From: Nitrosomonadales bacterium | Lineage (GTDB): Bacteria; Pseudomonadota; Gammaproteobacteria; Burkholderiales; Gallionellaceae | Reading direction: 5' to 3' | Assembly: GCA_016218445.1 (NCBI GenBank) | Contig: JACREC010000046.1 | Coordinates: 1 to 49,423 of the forward strand | DNA: 49,423 nt | Part shown: positions 7,883-16,957 of the stretch, one piece after another | Layout of the letters: the number at the start of each line of letters is the position of its first letter | How positions within the stretch are numbered: position 1 is the stretch's first letter | Made by a program: the position numbers and the translations under genes | The notes under the pieces: model-generated | The model's database searches: none | What the model was told of the DNA's origin: nothing | Seen by the model: the letters and a program-made list of their open reading frames with translations, nothing else

Positions 7883-10441
7883 CTACAGCCAACGCATGCA
7901 GCCTATCTCAAGCGGATGAGTCAGCATTTCGTGGCAAGGATAAACCCGTATGCGATACTCGAGCTTGCCACATTGTTCCGGCATCAACTCAAGCGTAAAA
8001 ACATGTTCACCCGTTTCATCGGCGGTGCCTTGCGCCTGAAACCTGTATTTCATCGACTGCTGGAGTTTTTCCTGATTGCTCTGATAGCCGATCAACATTT
8101 CCACCACCACATCGGCAGGCTGCAGGCCGTTCAGTTTGATGCCCACCTCGAAGCGCACGCCATCCTTGAACGTGATGCTGTGTTTGGGCACATCCATGCG
8201 GCGTATCGTCACGCCGTGCCAGGCCTGGCGGACAGCATTTTTCCAGGCCGCGATTTGGCGCGCGCCATTAAAATTACTGCCCCAATACTTGCGGTATTGC
8301 CGGGTAGCCGGCAGGTAAGTTTTGGCCACATACTCACCCACCATGCGCGTGGAATTAAAACGCGGCAGCAAGGATGCGACAGATTGCTTGGACATCTTCA
8401 CCCATTCATGCGAATAGCCCATCTTGTCGCGGTTGTAATAGGTCGGGATGACCTGATCCTGCAGCAGCTCATATAACGTCTGGCTTTCTTCGCGATTGCG
8501 CTGCTCTTCCGGCAGTAATTCCGAAACCGGTTTGATTGCCCAGCCATTTTTGCCGTTGTAGCCCTCATCCCACCAGCCATCCAGCACGGACAGGTTGAGC
8601 ACACCATTCATCGCCGCCTTCATGCCGGAAGTGCCGCTTGCCTCAAGCGGGTACAACGGGTTGTTCAGCCACACATCCACCCCGGCCACCAAACGGCGTG
8701 AAAGCCGCAGGTCGTAACCTTCGAGCATCAGAATTTTCCCTTCAAATTCCGGCAGGCGCGAAACCTGGGTGACACGGCGGATCAGATCCTGCCCCGGAAT
8801 GTCGGCAGGGTGCGCCTTGCCGGCAAAAATGAACAGCACCGGACGTTCGGTATCCCCCATGATCTGGCGCAACCAGTCAAGGTTTTCGAACAGCAATAAG
8901 GCGCGCTTATAGGTCGCGAAACGGCGCGCGAAACCGATGGTGAGCACATTCGGGTTGGCCGGATCGGCGTATTTCAGGATGCGATCGAGATGCGCTTCAG
9001 AACCGTGGTTGCGATAGTGCTGCTGGCTGACAATCTGGCGTATCAGTTGCAGCATTCTCGACTTGAGCGACTCGCGCACACTCCAGAATTGATGATCGGG
9101 GATGTTGTCTATTTGTTGCCAGAAAGCGACATCGGTCAAGTGCTGGCTCCAGCCCCAGTCGAGAAAACGCTCGAACACTTCCAGCCACTCCTTGGCCAGG
9201 AAGGTGGGCATATGCACTCCGTTGGTGACATAGCTCATGGGATTTTCTTCTTCCTCGATTTCCGGCCACATTTCGGCGCAGATTTCGGAAGAAACCCTGC
9301 CGTGGATGCGCGACACGCCATTCTGGAAGCGCGAGCAGCGGATCGCCAGCGCAGTCATGTTGAAATCGGGCGAATCCGGCGCGCGGCCCAAAGCGAGGAA
9401 TTCCTCCTGGCTGATTTTCAGTTGCGGATAGTAATGATCGAAGTAGGACAGCATCATGCCGTGGTTGAAATGATCATGCCCTGCCGGCACCGGCGTGTGC
9501 GTGGTAAAAATGGTGTGCGCAGCGACGGCCTCCAGCGCGCTGGAGAAATCCATGTCCTGCTCCCTCAGGATGCGGATGCGTTCCAGCGACAGGAAGGCGG
9601 CATGGCCTTCGTTCATGTGCCACACGCTGGGCTGGATGCCCATCGCTCCCAGGGCGCGCGCGCCGCCGATGCCGAGCACGATCTCCTGCTCGATGCGCAT
9701 GGTCTTGTCGCCGCCGTACAAGTGGTGCGTGATGGCGCGGTCATGCGGGGAATTCTCGTCGAGGTCGGTATCCAGCAGGTAGATCGTGACATTACCGACA
9801 CGCGCCTGCCAGATCTTCACCGCTACGCTGCGCCCCGGCAACTCAACGCTCACGCGCACTTCCGAGCCGTCCTTGTGCAATACCGGGGAAATCGGCAGGT
9901 TCTCGAAATCGGAATCGGTATAAATGGCATTCTGGTTGCCGTGCCCGTCTATGGTCTGGTAGAAATATCCCCGGCGATACAGCAGGCCGACACCAACAAA
10001 CGGCAGATGCATGTCGCTTGCTGATTTGCAGTGATCCCCGGCCAAAATTCCCAGCCCGCCGGAATAAATCGGAAAGCTTTCATGAAACCCAAATTCGGCG
10101 CAGAAATAAGCCACCAAATCGTTTTCCGCGAACCCCTCGGTGTAACTGTTGCGTACCGGCTTGGTGTGGTAGGAATCATAGGCCGCCAGGACGCGGTGGT
10201 AACTGGCCAGAAAAATCGGGCCTTCCGACGCGTCAATCAGCCGCTGCTCGTCGACACGGCGCAGGAAAGCCTTCGGGTTTTGGTCTACTGTATCCCACAA
10301 ATTCCGGTCAATATGGGAAAACAGGTCACGCGTGGGCAGGTCCCAGCTGTACCATAAATTATTGGCCAGCTCTTCGAGCCTGGCTAATCGTGCCGGAATC
10401 TTTGGTCTGACTTCGAGGATATACGGCGTGCTTTTATGCAT
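7883..10441 (-). CDS. glgP: Alpha-glucan (glycogen) phosphorylase
   Basis: Releases glucose-1-phosphate from glycogen using a pyridoxal-phosphate cofactor (GT35). The 852-aa protein is of the archaeal/bacterial alpha-glucan phosphorylase subclass. It carries SGGLGILAGDHCKSASD near residue 130 and the cofactor-lysine motif EASGTSGMKAAMNG near residue 600. It also has a longer C-terminal segment with many aromatic and charged residues. First gene of glgP-glgA. An extended -10 promoter lies about 130 bp upstream. Product can enter the pentose phosphate genes at the start of the window after conversion to glucose-6-phosphate. Confidence 0.93.
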   Translation of the reverse strand: MHKSTPYILEVRPKIPARLARLEELANNLWYSWDLPTRDLFSHIDRNLWDTVDQNPKAFLRRVDEQRLIDASEGPIFLASYHRVLAAYDSYHTKPVRNSYTEGFAENDLVAYFCAEFGFHESFPIYSGGLGILAGDHCKSASDMHLPFVGVGLLYRRGYFYQTIDGHGNQNAIYTDSDFENLPISPVLHKDGSEVRVSVELPGRSVAVKIWQARVGNVTIYLLDTDLDENSPHDRAITHHLYGGDKTMRIEQEIVLGIGGARALGAMGIQPSVWHMNEGHAAFLSLERIRILREQDMDFSSALEAVAAHTIFTTHTPVPAGHDHFNHGMMLSYFDHYYPQLKISQEEFLALGRAPDSPDFNMTALAIRCSRFQNGVSRIHGRVSSEICAEMWPEIEEEENPMSYVTNGVHMPTFLAKEWLEVFERFLDWGWSQHLTDVAFWQQIDNIPDHQFWSVRESLKSRMLQLIRQIVSQQHYRNHGSEAHLDRILKYADPANPNVLTIGFARRFATYKRALLLFENLDWLRQIMGDTERPVLFIFAGKAHPADIPGQDLIRRVTQVSRLPEFEGKILMLEGYDLRLSRRLVAGVDVWLNNPLYPLEASGTSGMKAAMNGVLNLSVLDGWWDEGYNGKNGWAIKPVSELLPEEQRNREESQTLYELLQDQVIPTYYNRDKMGYSHEWVKMSKQSVASLLPRFNSTRMVGEYVAKTYLPATRQYRKYWGSNFNGARQIAAWKNAVRQAWHGVTIRRMDVPKHSITFKDGVRFEVGIKLNGLQPADVVVEMLIGYQSNQEKLQQSMKYRFQAQGTADETGEHVFTLELMPEQCGKLEYRIRVYPCHEMLTHPLEIGCMRWL

Positions 10442-10573
10442 GAATCACGTTACTCCGGTTTATTGCGGGCTGATCGAATTGATCTGGGTAGCCACAAGCG
10501 GGCTGTAAACATCGGGCAGCGTCTATATTTTGGGCTGTTGCTGTCTGGCGCTACCGCGATTGTTTCCGCCGGC

Positions 10574-10582
10574 ATTATACCA
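10574..10582 (-). promoter_or_regulatory. Extended -10 promoter candidate for glgP-glgA
   Basis: On the minus strand the sequence reads TGGTATAAT, a perfect -10 hexamer with the TG extension. No good -35 box is seen 17 bp upstream, as expected for extended -10 promoters. It lies about 130 bp before the glgP start. The rest of the gap 10442-10577 holds nothing else recognisable. Confidence 0.5.
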
Positions 10583-10677
10583 ACCTATCGCACAGCGTGA
10601 TGCGCTTTGCCCGACTTGGCTTCGAACCACAGGAGGAAGGTGGCCGGTGAATCTTTTGTAATGCACCGGGTGCTGCT

Positions 10678-10921
10678 TGCGTTCCTCCGCAGCCTTGCGC
10701 TTGCTGATTTCGTGGAATGCCGCCACATGGCGGGTGACCTTGCCACTCTCGTCGCGCAGCAGCTTGATGGAAAGCCGCCCGGTGTAAAGCTCTCTGCTCT
10801 TGCGGCGGTTACAGATTTCACCACTCCAGATGCCGGTGGCGAGCAGCGTTTTCCAGGCATTGATATAAAACACCGGCGGATGGGTTTTAGAGGAAAGTAT
10901 GCGCGGGTTCTTGCAAGAACA
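10678..10921 (-). pseudogene. PAS/PAC sensory-domain remnant
   Basis: Reading from 10921 on the minus strand gives NPRILSSKTHPPVFY, then LLATGIWSGEI, NRRKSRELY and DESGKVTRHVAAFHEISKRKAAEE. This is the second half of a PAS domain with its PAC motif, as in sensor diguanylate cyclases. The frame is closed by a stop just upstream, lacks the first half of the PAS fold, and drifts into unrelated sequence after RKAAEE with no GGDEF or kinase domain. I read it as a decayed fragment of a signalling gene between gltX and glgP. The 116-aa ORF in the track is its open part. Confidence 0.7.
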
Positions 10922-10929
10922 TCATCAAT

Positions 10930-12324
10930 TTACCGCAAGTGCAGCGCCATGCGCGCCAATGCGGTCTCGCGTGGAAACAGCGCCACGACTGCATCTACCG
11001 AAGGGGTCTGGGTTTGGCCGGTGAGCATCACGCGCAACGGCATCGCCAGCCTGGGCATTTTCAAACCATGCTTGCCGACCATTTCCTTGATCGCCGCATT
11101 GATCACCGGAGCTTCCCATGTTATCTCCCTGAAGCGTTCCATCAGCTCGCGCAAGGCGGGCACCGCTTCGGCGGAGAGATGTGCATCCAGCAATTCCTTC
11201 GCGGGATGCAGGTCAATGTAAAACACTTCTGCGGCATCGGCCAGTTCGTTGAGAGTTGCGACACGCTCCTTGTAAAGCGCGATGACGGCTTCCAGCGCAG
11301 GTGCGGCGCCCACCGTTACGCCGCGCGCTTCGAGGCGCGGGTGCACCAGTGCGGCGAGGCGCGCATTGCCGGCCTGTTTCAGATAATGCTGGTTGACCCA
11401 ATTCAATTTCTCGGTGTTGAACTGCGCGGCGGACGGCGTGATGTGATCAAGATCAAACCATGAGCAGAATTGCTCCACCGAGAAAATCTCCTCGTCGCCG
11501 TGCGACCATCCCAATCGCGCCAGATAATTGATCACCGCCTCCGGCAGATAGCCGTCTTCATCGTATTGCATCACACTGACCGCGCCGTGGCGCTTGGAGA
11601 GCTTGGTGCCGTCGTCGCCGAGGATCATGGACAGGTGCGCATACTGCGGCACGGTCGCACCGAGCGCCTTAAGGATGTTGATCTGGCGCGGCGTATTGTT
11701 GACATGGTCGTCGCCGCGTATCACATGCGTGATGCCCATATCCCAGTCATCCACCACCACGCAGAAATTATAGGTGGGCGTGCCATCGGCGCGCGCAATG
11801 ACCAGATCGTCCAGTTCGCCGTTGTTGAATCCGATGTACCCTTTCACCAAATCCTTCCAGCCGACCATGCCCTGAACAGGATTCTTGAACCGCACCACCG
11901 GCGCGATGCCCGCGGGCGGCTCGGGCAGCACCTTGCCGGGTTCCGGGCGCCAGCGGCCATCGTAGCGCGGCTTCTCGCCGCGCGCGCGTTGCGCCTCGCG
12001 CATGACCTCCAGTTCTTCCGGCGGGGTGTAGCAATAATAAGCCGTGCCCTCATCCAGCATGTGCCGGATCACCGCCTTATAGCGATCCATACTGCGCATC
12101 TGGTAGAACGGGCCTTCGTCGTAATCCAGTTTGAGCCACGCCATGCCGTCGAGAATGGCCTGCACCGCCTCGGGTGTGGAGCGCTCGACATCGGTGTCCT
12201 CAATGCGCAGGATGAAAACGCCGCCATGCTTGCGGGCATAAGCCCAGGAAAACAGCGCCGTGCGGGCGCCGCCGATATGCAGGTAACCCGTCGGACTGGG
12301 CGCAAAACGAGTACGTATAGCCAT
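10930..12324 (-). CDS. gltX: Glutamate--tRNA ligase
   Basis: Charges tRNA-Glu with glutamate. A 464-aa class I synthetase: [19 protein letters not shown] at the start holds the HIGH-type motif and KLSKRHGA near residue 240 is the KMSKS motif. The C-terminal helical anticodon-binding domain is present. No sign of a discriminating-type truncation. The start ATG is canonical for the family. It reads away from the adjacent tRNA-Val gene, with about 100 bp between them. Confidence 0.95.
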   Translation of the reverse strand: MAIRTRFAPSPTGYLHIGGARTALFSWAYARKHGGVFILRIEDTDVERSTPEAVQAILDGMAWLKLDYDEGPFYQMRSMDRYKAVIRHMLDEGTAYYCYTPPEELEVMREAQRARGEKPRYDGRWRPEPGKVLPEPPAGIAPVVRFKNPVQGMVGWKDLVKGYIGFNNGELDDLVIARADGTPTYNFCVVVDDWDMGITHVIRGDDHVNNTPRQINILKALGATVPQYAHLSMILGDDGTKLSKRHGAVSVMQYDEDGYLPEAVINYLARLGWSHGDEEIFSVEQFCSWFDLDHITPSAAQFNTEKLNWVNQHYLKQAGNARLAALVHPRLEARGVTVGAAPALEAVIALYKERVATLNELADAAEVFYIDLHPAKELLDAHLSAEAVPALRELMERFREITWEAPVINAAIKEMVGKHGLKMPRLAMPLRVMLTGQTQTPSVDAVVALFPRETALARMALHLR

Positions 12325-12384
12325 GGGTTAAACCAAAAATGAAGAGCGTGTATTTTACGCCACCTTGCGTTGCGCCATAAACAA

Positions 12385-12414
12385 TTGACTGAAAAACGCC
12401 CGGTGTGATTTAAT
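12385..12414 (+). promoter_or_regulatory. tRNA-Val promoter
   Basis: TTGACT (12385-12390), an 18-bp spacer and TTTAAT (12409-12414), followed by a GCGCGCCC discriminator. This arrangement is typical of stringently controlled stable-RNA promoters. The tRNA begins 15 bp after the -10 box. Confidence 0.7.
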
Positions 12415-12428
12415 GCGCGCCCTCGAAT

Positions 12429-12503
12429 GGGCGGTTAGCTCAGCGGTAGAGCACTGCCTTCACTCGGCAGGGGTCACTGGTTCGATCCCAGTACCGCCCA
12501 CCA
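12429..12503 (+). tRNA. tRNA-Val (anticodon CAC)
   Basis: A full cloverleaf can be drawn. The acceptor stem is GGGCGGT/ACCGCCC, and the D arm is GCTC-AGCGGTA-GAGC. The anticodon arm is CTGCC-TTCACTC-GGCAG with anticodon CAC, reading GUG. The T arm is ACTGG-TTCGATC-CCAGT. The CCA end is encoded at 12501-12503 after discriminator A. Confidence 0.95.
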
Positions 12504-12557
12504 AGTAAATCAGTGTCTTGGTTTTGACCAACACCTTGCTTCCGCATTTAACGGAAT

Positions 12558-13445
12558 TTATCGTTTCAGCACCCGCCCGGCCACGGCGTCCAGTTGCCGA
12601 ACCTTCGCCGCGTCGCGCGCTTCCGGCGCGGTAATGATGGCGTATTCCAGCACCGAGCGGCAGGAGCAGGCGTCGCCGTGGGTATCCCCGGTCACTTTCG
12701 GCGCGACTTGTTTCACCAGCGCGCGCGCCTTGTCGGCGTTTGCCAGCAGCACCTTGATGATCTGCTCCACCGTCACGTCGTCATGGTCCGGGTGCCAGCA
12801 ATCGTAATCCGTCACCATCGCCACCGTGGCGTAACACAGCTCTGCCTCGCGCGCGAGCTTGGCTTCGGGCATGTTGGTCATGCCGATCACATCACAGCCC
12901 CAGGAGCGATATAGCTCGGATTCCGCCAGGCTGGAAAACTGCGGCCCTTCCATCACCAGATAGGTGCCGCCGCGCAACGCGGTGATACCCGCTTCCTTTG
13001 CCGCCGCTTCGATATGGTCGCCCAGGCGCTTGCACACCGGGTGCGCCATGGAGACATGCGCCACCAGCCCCGTTCCGAAGAAGGATTTGTTGCGCGCGAA
13101 CGTGCGGTCTATGAATTGATCCACGATCACGAAGGTGCCGGGCTTCAGGTGTTCGCGCAACGAGCCCACCGCGCTCACCGAAATCACGTCGGTTACCCCG
13201 GCGCGTTTCAGCACATCAATATTGGCGCGGAAATTGATTTCGGAAGGCGGTATCTTGTGCCCGCGCCCGTGACGCGGCAGGAACACCATCTGCCGGCCAT
13301 TCAACTCACCGAGCAGCAACTCGTCTGAGGGCGCGCCGAACGGCGACGACACGGCTACCCAGCGTTTGTTGACCAGCCCGTCAATGTCATAGACACCGCT
13401 CCCGCCGATGATACCCAGAATGGAATTTTGTTTGGCCTTTTGCAC
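12558..13445 (-). CDS. mtnP: S-methyl-5'-thioadenosine phosphorylase
   Basis: Phosphorolysis of methylthioadenosine to adenine and methylthioribose-1-phosphate, the first step of methionine salvage. The 295-aa protein of the PNP/MTAP family shows GIIGGSGVYD, LPRHGRGHKIPPSEINFRAN, SAVGSL and EGPQFSSLAES. GTG 13445 follows AGGAG with 6-bp spacing and is chosen over the upstream TTG 13472 used by the track, which lies before that RBS. A methylthioinosine phosphorylase is the main alternative, since the two families are close. The gene stands alone between tRNA-Val and a Sel1-repeat gene. Confidence 0.85.
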   Translation of the reverse strand: MQKAKQNSILGIIGGSGVYDIDGLVNKRWVAVSSPFGAPSDELLLGELNGRQMVFLPRHGRGHKIPPSEINFRANIDVLKRAGVTDVISVSAVGSLREHLKPGTFVIVDQFIDRTFARNKSFFGTGLVAHVSMAHPVCKRLGDHIEAAAKEAGITALRGGTYLVMEGPQFSSLAESELYRSWGCDVIGMTNMPEAKLAREAELCYATVAMVTDYDCWHPDHDDVTVEQIIKVLLANADKARALVKQVAPKVTGDTHGDACSCRSVLEYAIITAPEARDAAKVRQLDAVAGRVLKR

Positions 13446-13620
13446 CCCGATCTCCTCTTTTGTTTTACGCAATCAAATCACCTGTACGTTGCCGCTACTG
13501 TATGGGCGCGAGTGTCAATCCCACGTCAAACTTGTTGGGCGCCTCTAAAAATTGCCCGTAAAATTCACCGCATCAGTCAGCATGACGATGCAGGGAAACG
13601 TTATGGAGTAGTGCAACCAC

Positions 13621-13652
13621 GAATTAAAAATTAGCCAGCGCAAGACTGGCTA
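13621..13652 (-). terminator. Rho-independent terminator of the Sel1-repeat gene
   Basis: On the minus strand a TAGCCAG-N7-CTGGCTA hairpin is followed by AATTTTTAATTC. It starts 18 bp after the stop of the Sel1 protein gene. The remaining gap to 13445 holds no other recognisable feature. Confidence 0.75.
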
Positions 13653-13670
13653 GTAGCATGTTCACTCTCG

Positions 13671-14174
13671 CTAACAGCCCTTGAACTTTTTAGCGGTGCA
13701 TTTTTTGGCGAGTTCCTGCGCTTTGGCAATTTGGGTGGCAGTCATGGACTTTGCAATTGAATCGCGATCTACAATTAATTCTTTCCGGACTTCACTGTCA
13801 GCATTGGCAATCGCAATATTGAACCACATATGCGACTGAACGTAATCCTGAGGAACACCTTTTCCACCGGCATACATCCATCCGAGGTTGAATTGTGCCA
13901 AAGCATTGCCCTGTTCTGCGGCCAGCCGATACCACTTCCTTGCCTCTTTGTAATCCTGAGGAACACCTCTCCCGGTGCGATACATCACCCCAAGGTTGTA
14001 TTGTGCTTCAGCGTTTCCCTTTTTTGCCAGGGGGGTGTACAACTTTGCGGCTTGTTCATAATCACCCGCATCGTATGCACGTTTTGCATCTGGTGACGGA
14101 TCGGCCATTGCCTGTCCGGTCAACGCAAACAAGCACCCACAAACCAACAACATATGTCTTAGCAATTGATTCAT
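13671..14174 (-). CDS. Exported Sel1-repeat (TPR-like) protein
   Basis: A 167-aa secreted protein. Residues 1-23 form a signal peptide (MNQLLRHMLLVCGCLF, then a TGQAMA-DP cleavage site). It is followed by an initial helical repeat (YDAGDYEQAAKLYTPLA) and two Sel1 repeats with the motifs AQYNLGVMYRTGRGVPQDY and AQFNLGWMYAGGKGVPQDY. The C terminus is Lys-rich with a CTAKKFKGC end. Sel1 repeats mediate protein-protein contacts; the partner is unknown. ATG 14174 is chosen because AGAGGAT precedes it and the signal peptide starts there; the track start at 14240 lies too far upstream. Confidence 0.85.
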   Translation of the reverse strand: MNQLLRHMLLVCGCLFALTGQAMADPSPDAKRAYDAGDYEQAAKLYTPLAKKGNAEAQYNLGVMYRTGRGVPQDYKEARKWYRLAAEQGNALAQFNLGWMYAGGKGVPQDYVQSHMWFNIAIANADSEVRKELIVDRDSIAKSMTATQIAKAQELAKKCTAKKFKGC

Positions 14175-14300
14175 TTTCGTTATCCTCTTATCGACGCAGA
14201 ACCTTGAGTGCAAGCTACGCCCCTGCCGCCCATTAATCAATATGCCAGATTATCCAGACAATCTTTTTACCACGGATTCACGTTCTCAAGATTACAGTAA

Positions 14301-14314
14301 TTGACCCTGATCAA
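14301..14314. promoter_or_regulatory. FNR/CRP-type site upstream of glk
   Basis: TTGACCCTGATCAA matches the FNR consensus TTGAT-N4-ATCAA with one mismatch. It lies 40 bp before the glk start and about 125 bp from the divergent Sel1 gene. This suggests oxygen-responsive control of one or both. Confidence 0.5.
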
Positions 14315-14353
14315 TCACGAAAATAATCGCAAAATCGGATACCATAGTCAACC

Positions 14354-15337
14354 ATGAATCATTTTCTTGCGGGTGATATTGGCGGCACCAAGACGCTGCT
14401 GCAGATCAGTGCGGCAGACAGGGCGCGCGAACCGTTGCTGCAAAAATCCTACCCCAGCACCGGATACGCCGGACTTGCGGAAATTCTGGATGAATTCTTG
14501 CGCGAGGCAGATGTATCCGACATCGCCGCTGCCTGTTTTGCGCTGGCTTGCCCCGTTTCCGGCAGGCGGGTAAAGCTGACCAATCTGCCGTGGGAGGTGG
14601 ATGCGGATGAGATTGCCGCGCGCTTTGCCATTGGCCGCGTATCGTTGATCAACGATTTCGAGGCCGTGGGGCTGGGTATCGCGGCCTTGCAGCCGGATGA
14701 CCTGCTGATCTTGCAACCCGGCGAACCGCAAGCGCAAGGCGTACGCATTGTGGTCGGTGCGGGTACCGGGCTGGGGGTGGCGTGGTTGTCCTGGCAGGGG
14801 GATGGTTATGCGGTACACCCATCGGAAGGCGGGCATATGGATTTTGCCCCGGCCGATGCCATCCAATATGAACTATTGCAGTATTTGCAGCAACGCCACG
14901 GCCATGTTTCCTATGAGCGCATTGTTTCCGGCCCCGGACTGGTGGCGACGTTTGAGTTTCTGCGTGACACGGGTCGGGGCATCCCATCGGCGCAACTTGT
15001 TGCGGCGATGGGGAGGGGAGATGCCGCGACTGCGCTAACGCAATTTGCGCAGCTGGGTGATGAACCCATCGCACGCATGGCGCTGGATTTGTTCCTCCGG
15101 ATTTATGGCGCATTTGTGGGCAATGTGGCGCTTGCCGCGCTGCCGCGCGCGGGTATTTATGTGGCAGGTGGGGTCGCGGCAAAAGTTGCTGCAACCGTAC
15201 AGCAAGGAGCGTTCCTGCGCGCCTTCCTGGACAAGGGGCGCTTTACCGGGCTGCTCGAAACCCTGCCGTTGCACATCGTGACCAACCCGCAGGTCGGCTT
15301 GCTGGGTGCTGGCCTGACTGCACAACGCATGGTCTGA
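14354..15337 (+). CDS. glk: Glucokinase
   Basis: Phosphorylates glucose with ATP, making the substrate of Zwf. A 327-aa protein of the bacterial Glk (Pfam Glucokinase) family: GDIGGTKTLLQI is the N-terminal ATP-phosphate loop, INDFEAVGLGI holds the catalytic Asp near residue 101, and VGAGTGLGVAWL is the second phosphate-binding motif. A candidate FNR-type site lies just upstream. It is followed after 3 bp by ratA, so the two are probably cotranscribed. Confidence 0.93.
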   Translation: MNHFLAGDIGGTKTLLQISAADRAREPLLQKSYPSTGYAGLAEILDEFLREADVSDIAAACFALACPVSGRRVKLTNLPWEVDADEIAARFAIGRVSLINDFEAVGLGIAALQPDDLLILQPGEPQAQGVRIVVGAGTGLGVAWLSWQGDGYAVHPSEGGHMDFAPADAIQYELLQYLQQRHGHVSYERIVSGPGLVATFEFLRDTGRGIPSAQLVAAMGRGDAATALTQFAQLGDEPIARMALDLFLRIYGAFVGNVALAALPRAGIYVAGGVAAKVAATVQQGAFLRAFLDKGRFTGLLETLPLHIVTNPQVGLLGAGLTAQRMV

Positions 15338-15340
15338 GGC

Positions 15341-15778
15341 ATGGCATCAGTCGAAAAATCGGTGCTGGTCCCGTATAGTGCGGAACAGATGTTTGCGCTG
15401 GTGGATAATGTGGCGGACTACCCGAAGTTCCTCCCCTGGTGCGGCGGGGCCAGCGTCACTTCGGTGGATGGCGACACCGTGCATGCGACGGTGCATATTG
15501 ATTATCACCACATCAAGCAGAGTTTCACCACGGAGAATGTGCGCCAGGCTCCCCATTGCATTGACATCACGCTGAAGGACGGGCCGTTTAAGCATCTCGA
15601 CGGCGGCTGGCATTTCATACCGCTTTCCGAATCTGCCTGTAAAATAGAGCTTCAGTTGCATTATGAGTTTTCCCACAAGCTGCTGGAAAAAGTGTTAGGC
15701 CCCATTTTTCATTACATTACCAACAGTTTTGTGGATGCTTTTGTCCACCGTGCAGAAAAGGTTTATGCGAGCAAATGA
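15341..15778 (+). CDS. ratA: START-domain protein RatA/Coq10 family
   Basis: A 145-aa SRPBCC (START-like) lipid-binding protein. It has VEKSVLVPYSAEQMFALVDNVADYPKFLPWC, the typical opening of this family, and a C-terminal amphipathic helix (SFVDAFVHRAEKVYA). Homologues include Coq10, needed for ubiquinone function, and E. coli RatA, described as a toxin that blocks ribosome subunit association. The ubiquinone-related role is conserved across many bacteria and is the safer reading. It overlaps ratB by 4 bp (ATGA), the standard ratAB arrangement. Confidence 0.88.
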   Translation: MASVEKSVLVPYSAEQMFALVDNVADYPKFLPWCGGASVTSVDGDTVHATVHIDYHHIKQSFTTENVRQAPHCIDITLKDGPFKHLDGGWHFIPLSESACKIELQLHYEFSHKLLEKVLGPIFHYITNSFVDAFVHRAEKVYASK

Positions 15779-16092
15779 GCGACAGGATCAACATTGAAGT
15801 GGTGTATGCGTTGCCGCACGAGCAGATATTGCTGAAGCTGCAAACGCCGCAACACACCACCGTGGCCGAGGCAATCAAGCTGTCCGGCGTTCTGGAAAAG
15901 CACCCGGAGATCGACTTGGCCACAAATAAACTAGGCATCTACGGGAAATTGGCCAAGGCAGATGCGGTGTTGCGTGATAAGGATCGCATAGAGGTTTATC
16001 GCCCGCTGCTTGCCGACCCGAAAGAAGTGCGCCGCAAACGGGCGGAAGAAGGCAAGGCCATGAAGAGGGGCGGCGGCGAAGCCGCTGCTTGA
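15775..16092 (+). CDS. ratB: RnfH/RatB family ubiquitin-like protein
   Basis: A small 105-aa protein of the UPF0125/RnfH family with a beta-grasp fold: INIEVVYALPHEQILLKLQTP at the start and DRIEVYRPLLADPKEVRRKRAEE at the end. The C terminus is highly charged and ends in a Lys/Arg/Gly/Ala-rich tail. Function is not established. It is encoded with the START-domain protein in most proteobacteria and overlaps it by ATGA here. Confidence 0.88.
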   Translation: MSDRINIEVVYALPHEQILLKLQTPQHTTVAEAIKLSGVLEKHPEIDLATNKLGIYGKLAKADAVLRDKDRIEVYRPLLADPKEVRRKRAEEGKAMKRGGGEAAA

Positions 16093-16097
16093 TTGCC

Positions 16098-16949
16098 ATG
16101 CTTGATTACGACCTGCATTGCCATTCCACCGTTTCCGATGGATTGCTGACGCCAACCGATTTGGTGGCGAGGGCTGCCGGGCGCGGGGTGAAATTTCTTG
16201 CGTTGACCGACCACGACGATGTCGCCGGCTTGGCCGAGGCGGCGGAAGCCGCTGCACGGCACGGTATCCAGTTCATCAACGGTGTGGAGATTTCGGTGAG
16301 CTGGCGCAGCCACACCCTGCATATCGTCGGACTGCGCATTGATCCCGCCTATGCGCCCCTGGCAGAAGGCTTGCGCACCATCCGCAACGGGCGCGGCGCA
16401 CGGGCGCAACTGATGGCCGAGTCGCTGGCCAAGGCTGGAATCGGCGGGGCGCTGGAAGGCGCCTACCGTTATGCGGGCAACCCGAGCATCATCGGACGCA
16501 CGCACTTTGCCCGTTTTCTGGTGGAGAGCGGCTATTCCAGGGATGTGCGCAGCGTGTTCAATAATTACCTGGTCAAGGGTAAGCCGGGCTATGTGTCGCA
16601 TCAATGGGCAGCGTTGCCGGACACTGTCAGCTGGATACGCGGCAGCGGCGGTGTCGCTGTGCTGGCGCACCCGGGCCGCTACACTTCCGGGCGCAAGCAT
16701 ATGGGCAGCACGACCCTGCGTGAGCTGCTGCGCGAATTTACCGATTTGGGCGGGCAGGGGATCGAGGTGGTGAGCGGCGCCCACACGCCAGAGCAATATG
16801 CCGAGTTTGCCCGTTACGCCCAGGAGTTCGGCTTGTACGCATCGTGCGGCTCGGATTTTCACGGCCCCGGCGAAAGCTACCGCGACCTGGGAGGCTTGCC
16901 CGATTTTCCGCTGGGCTGCCGTCCGGTGTGGCAGTTGTGGGAAAATTGA
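16098..16949 (+). CDS. rnm: PHP-domain nucleotide phosphatase / 5'-3' exoribonuclease (RNase AM type)
   Basis: A 283-aa PHP metallohydrolase. The four PHP motifs are present: DLHCHSTVSDG, LALTDHDDVAGL, AHPGRY and SDFHG. Homologues (YciV/Rnm, and Chromobacterium 3',5'-nucleotide bisphosphatase) remove phosphates from pAp-type nucleotides and trim RNA 5' ends, including 5S rRNA. ATG 16098 is preferred to the TTG 16089 of the track, because the family starts at the DYDLHCHS strand. It is followed by yciO, a widely conserved neighbour. Confidence 0.85.
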   Translation: MLDYDLHCHSTVSDGLLTPTDLVARAAGRGVKFLALTDHDDVAGLAEAAEAAARHGIQFINGVEISVSWRSHTLHIVGLRIDPAYAPLAEGLRTIRNGRGARAQLMAESLAKAGIGGALEGAYRYAGNPSIIGRTHFARFLVESGYSRDVRSVFNNYLVKGKPGYVSHQWAALPDTVSWIRGSGGVAVLAHPGRYTSGRKHMGSTTLRELLREFTDLGGQGIEVVSGAHTPEQYAEFARYAQEFGLYASCGSDFHGPGESYRDLGGLPDFPLGCRPVWQLWEN

Positions 16950-16957
16950 ATAATAAC

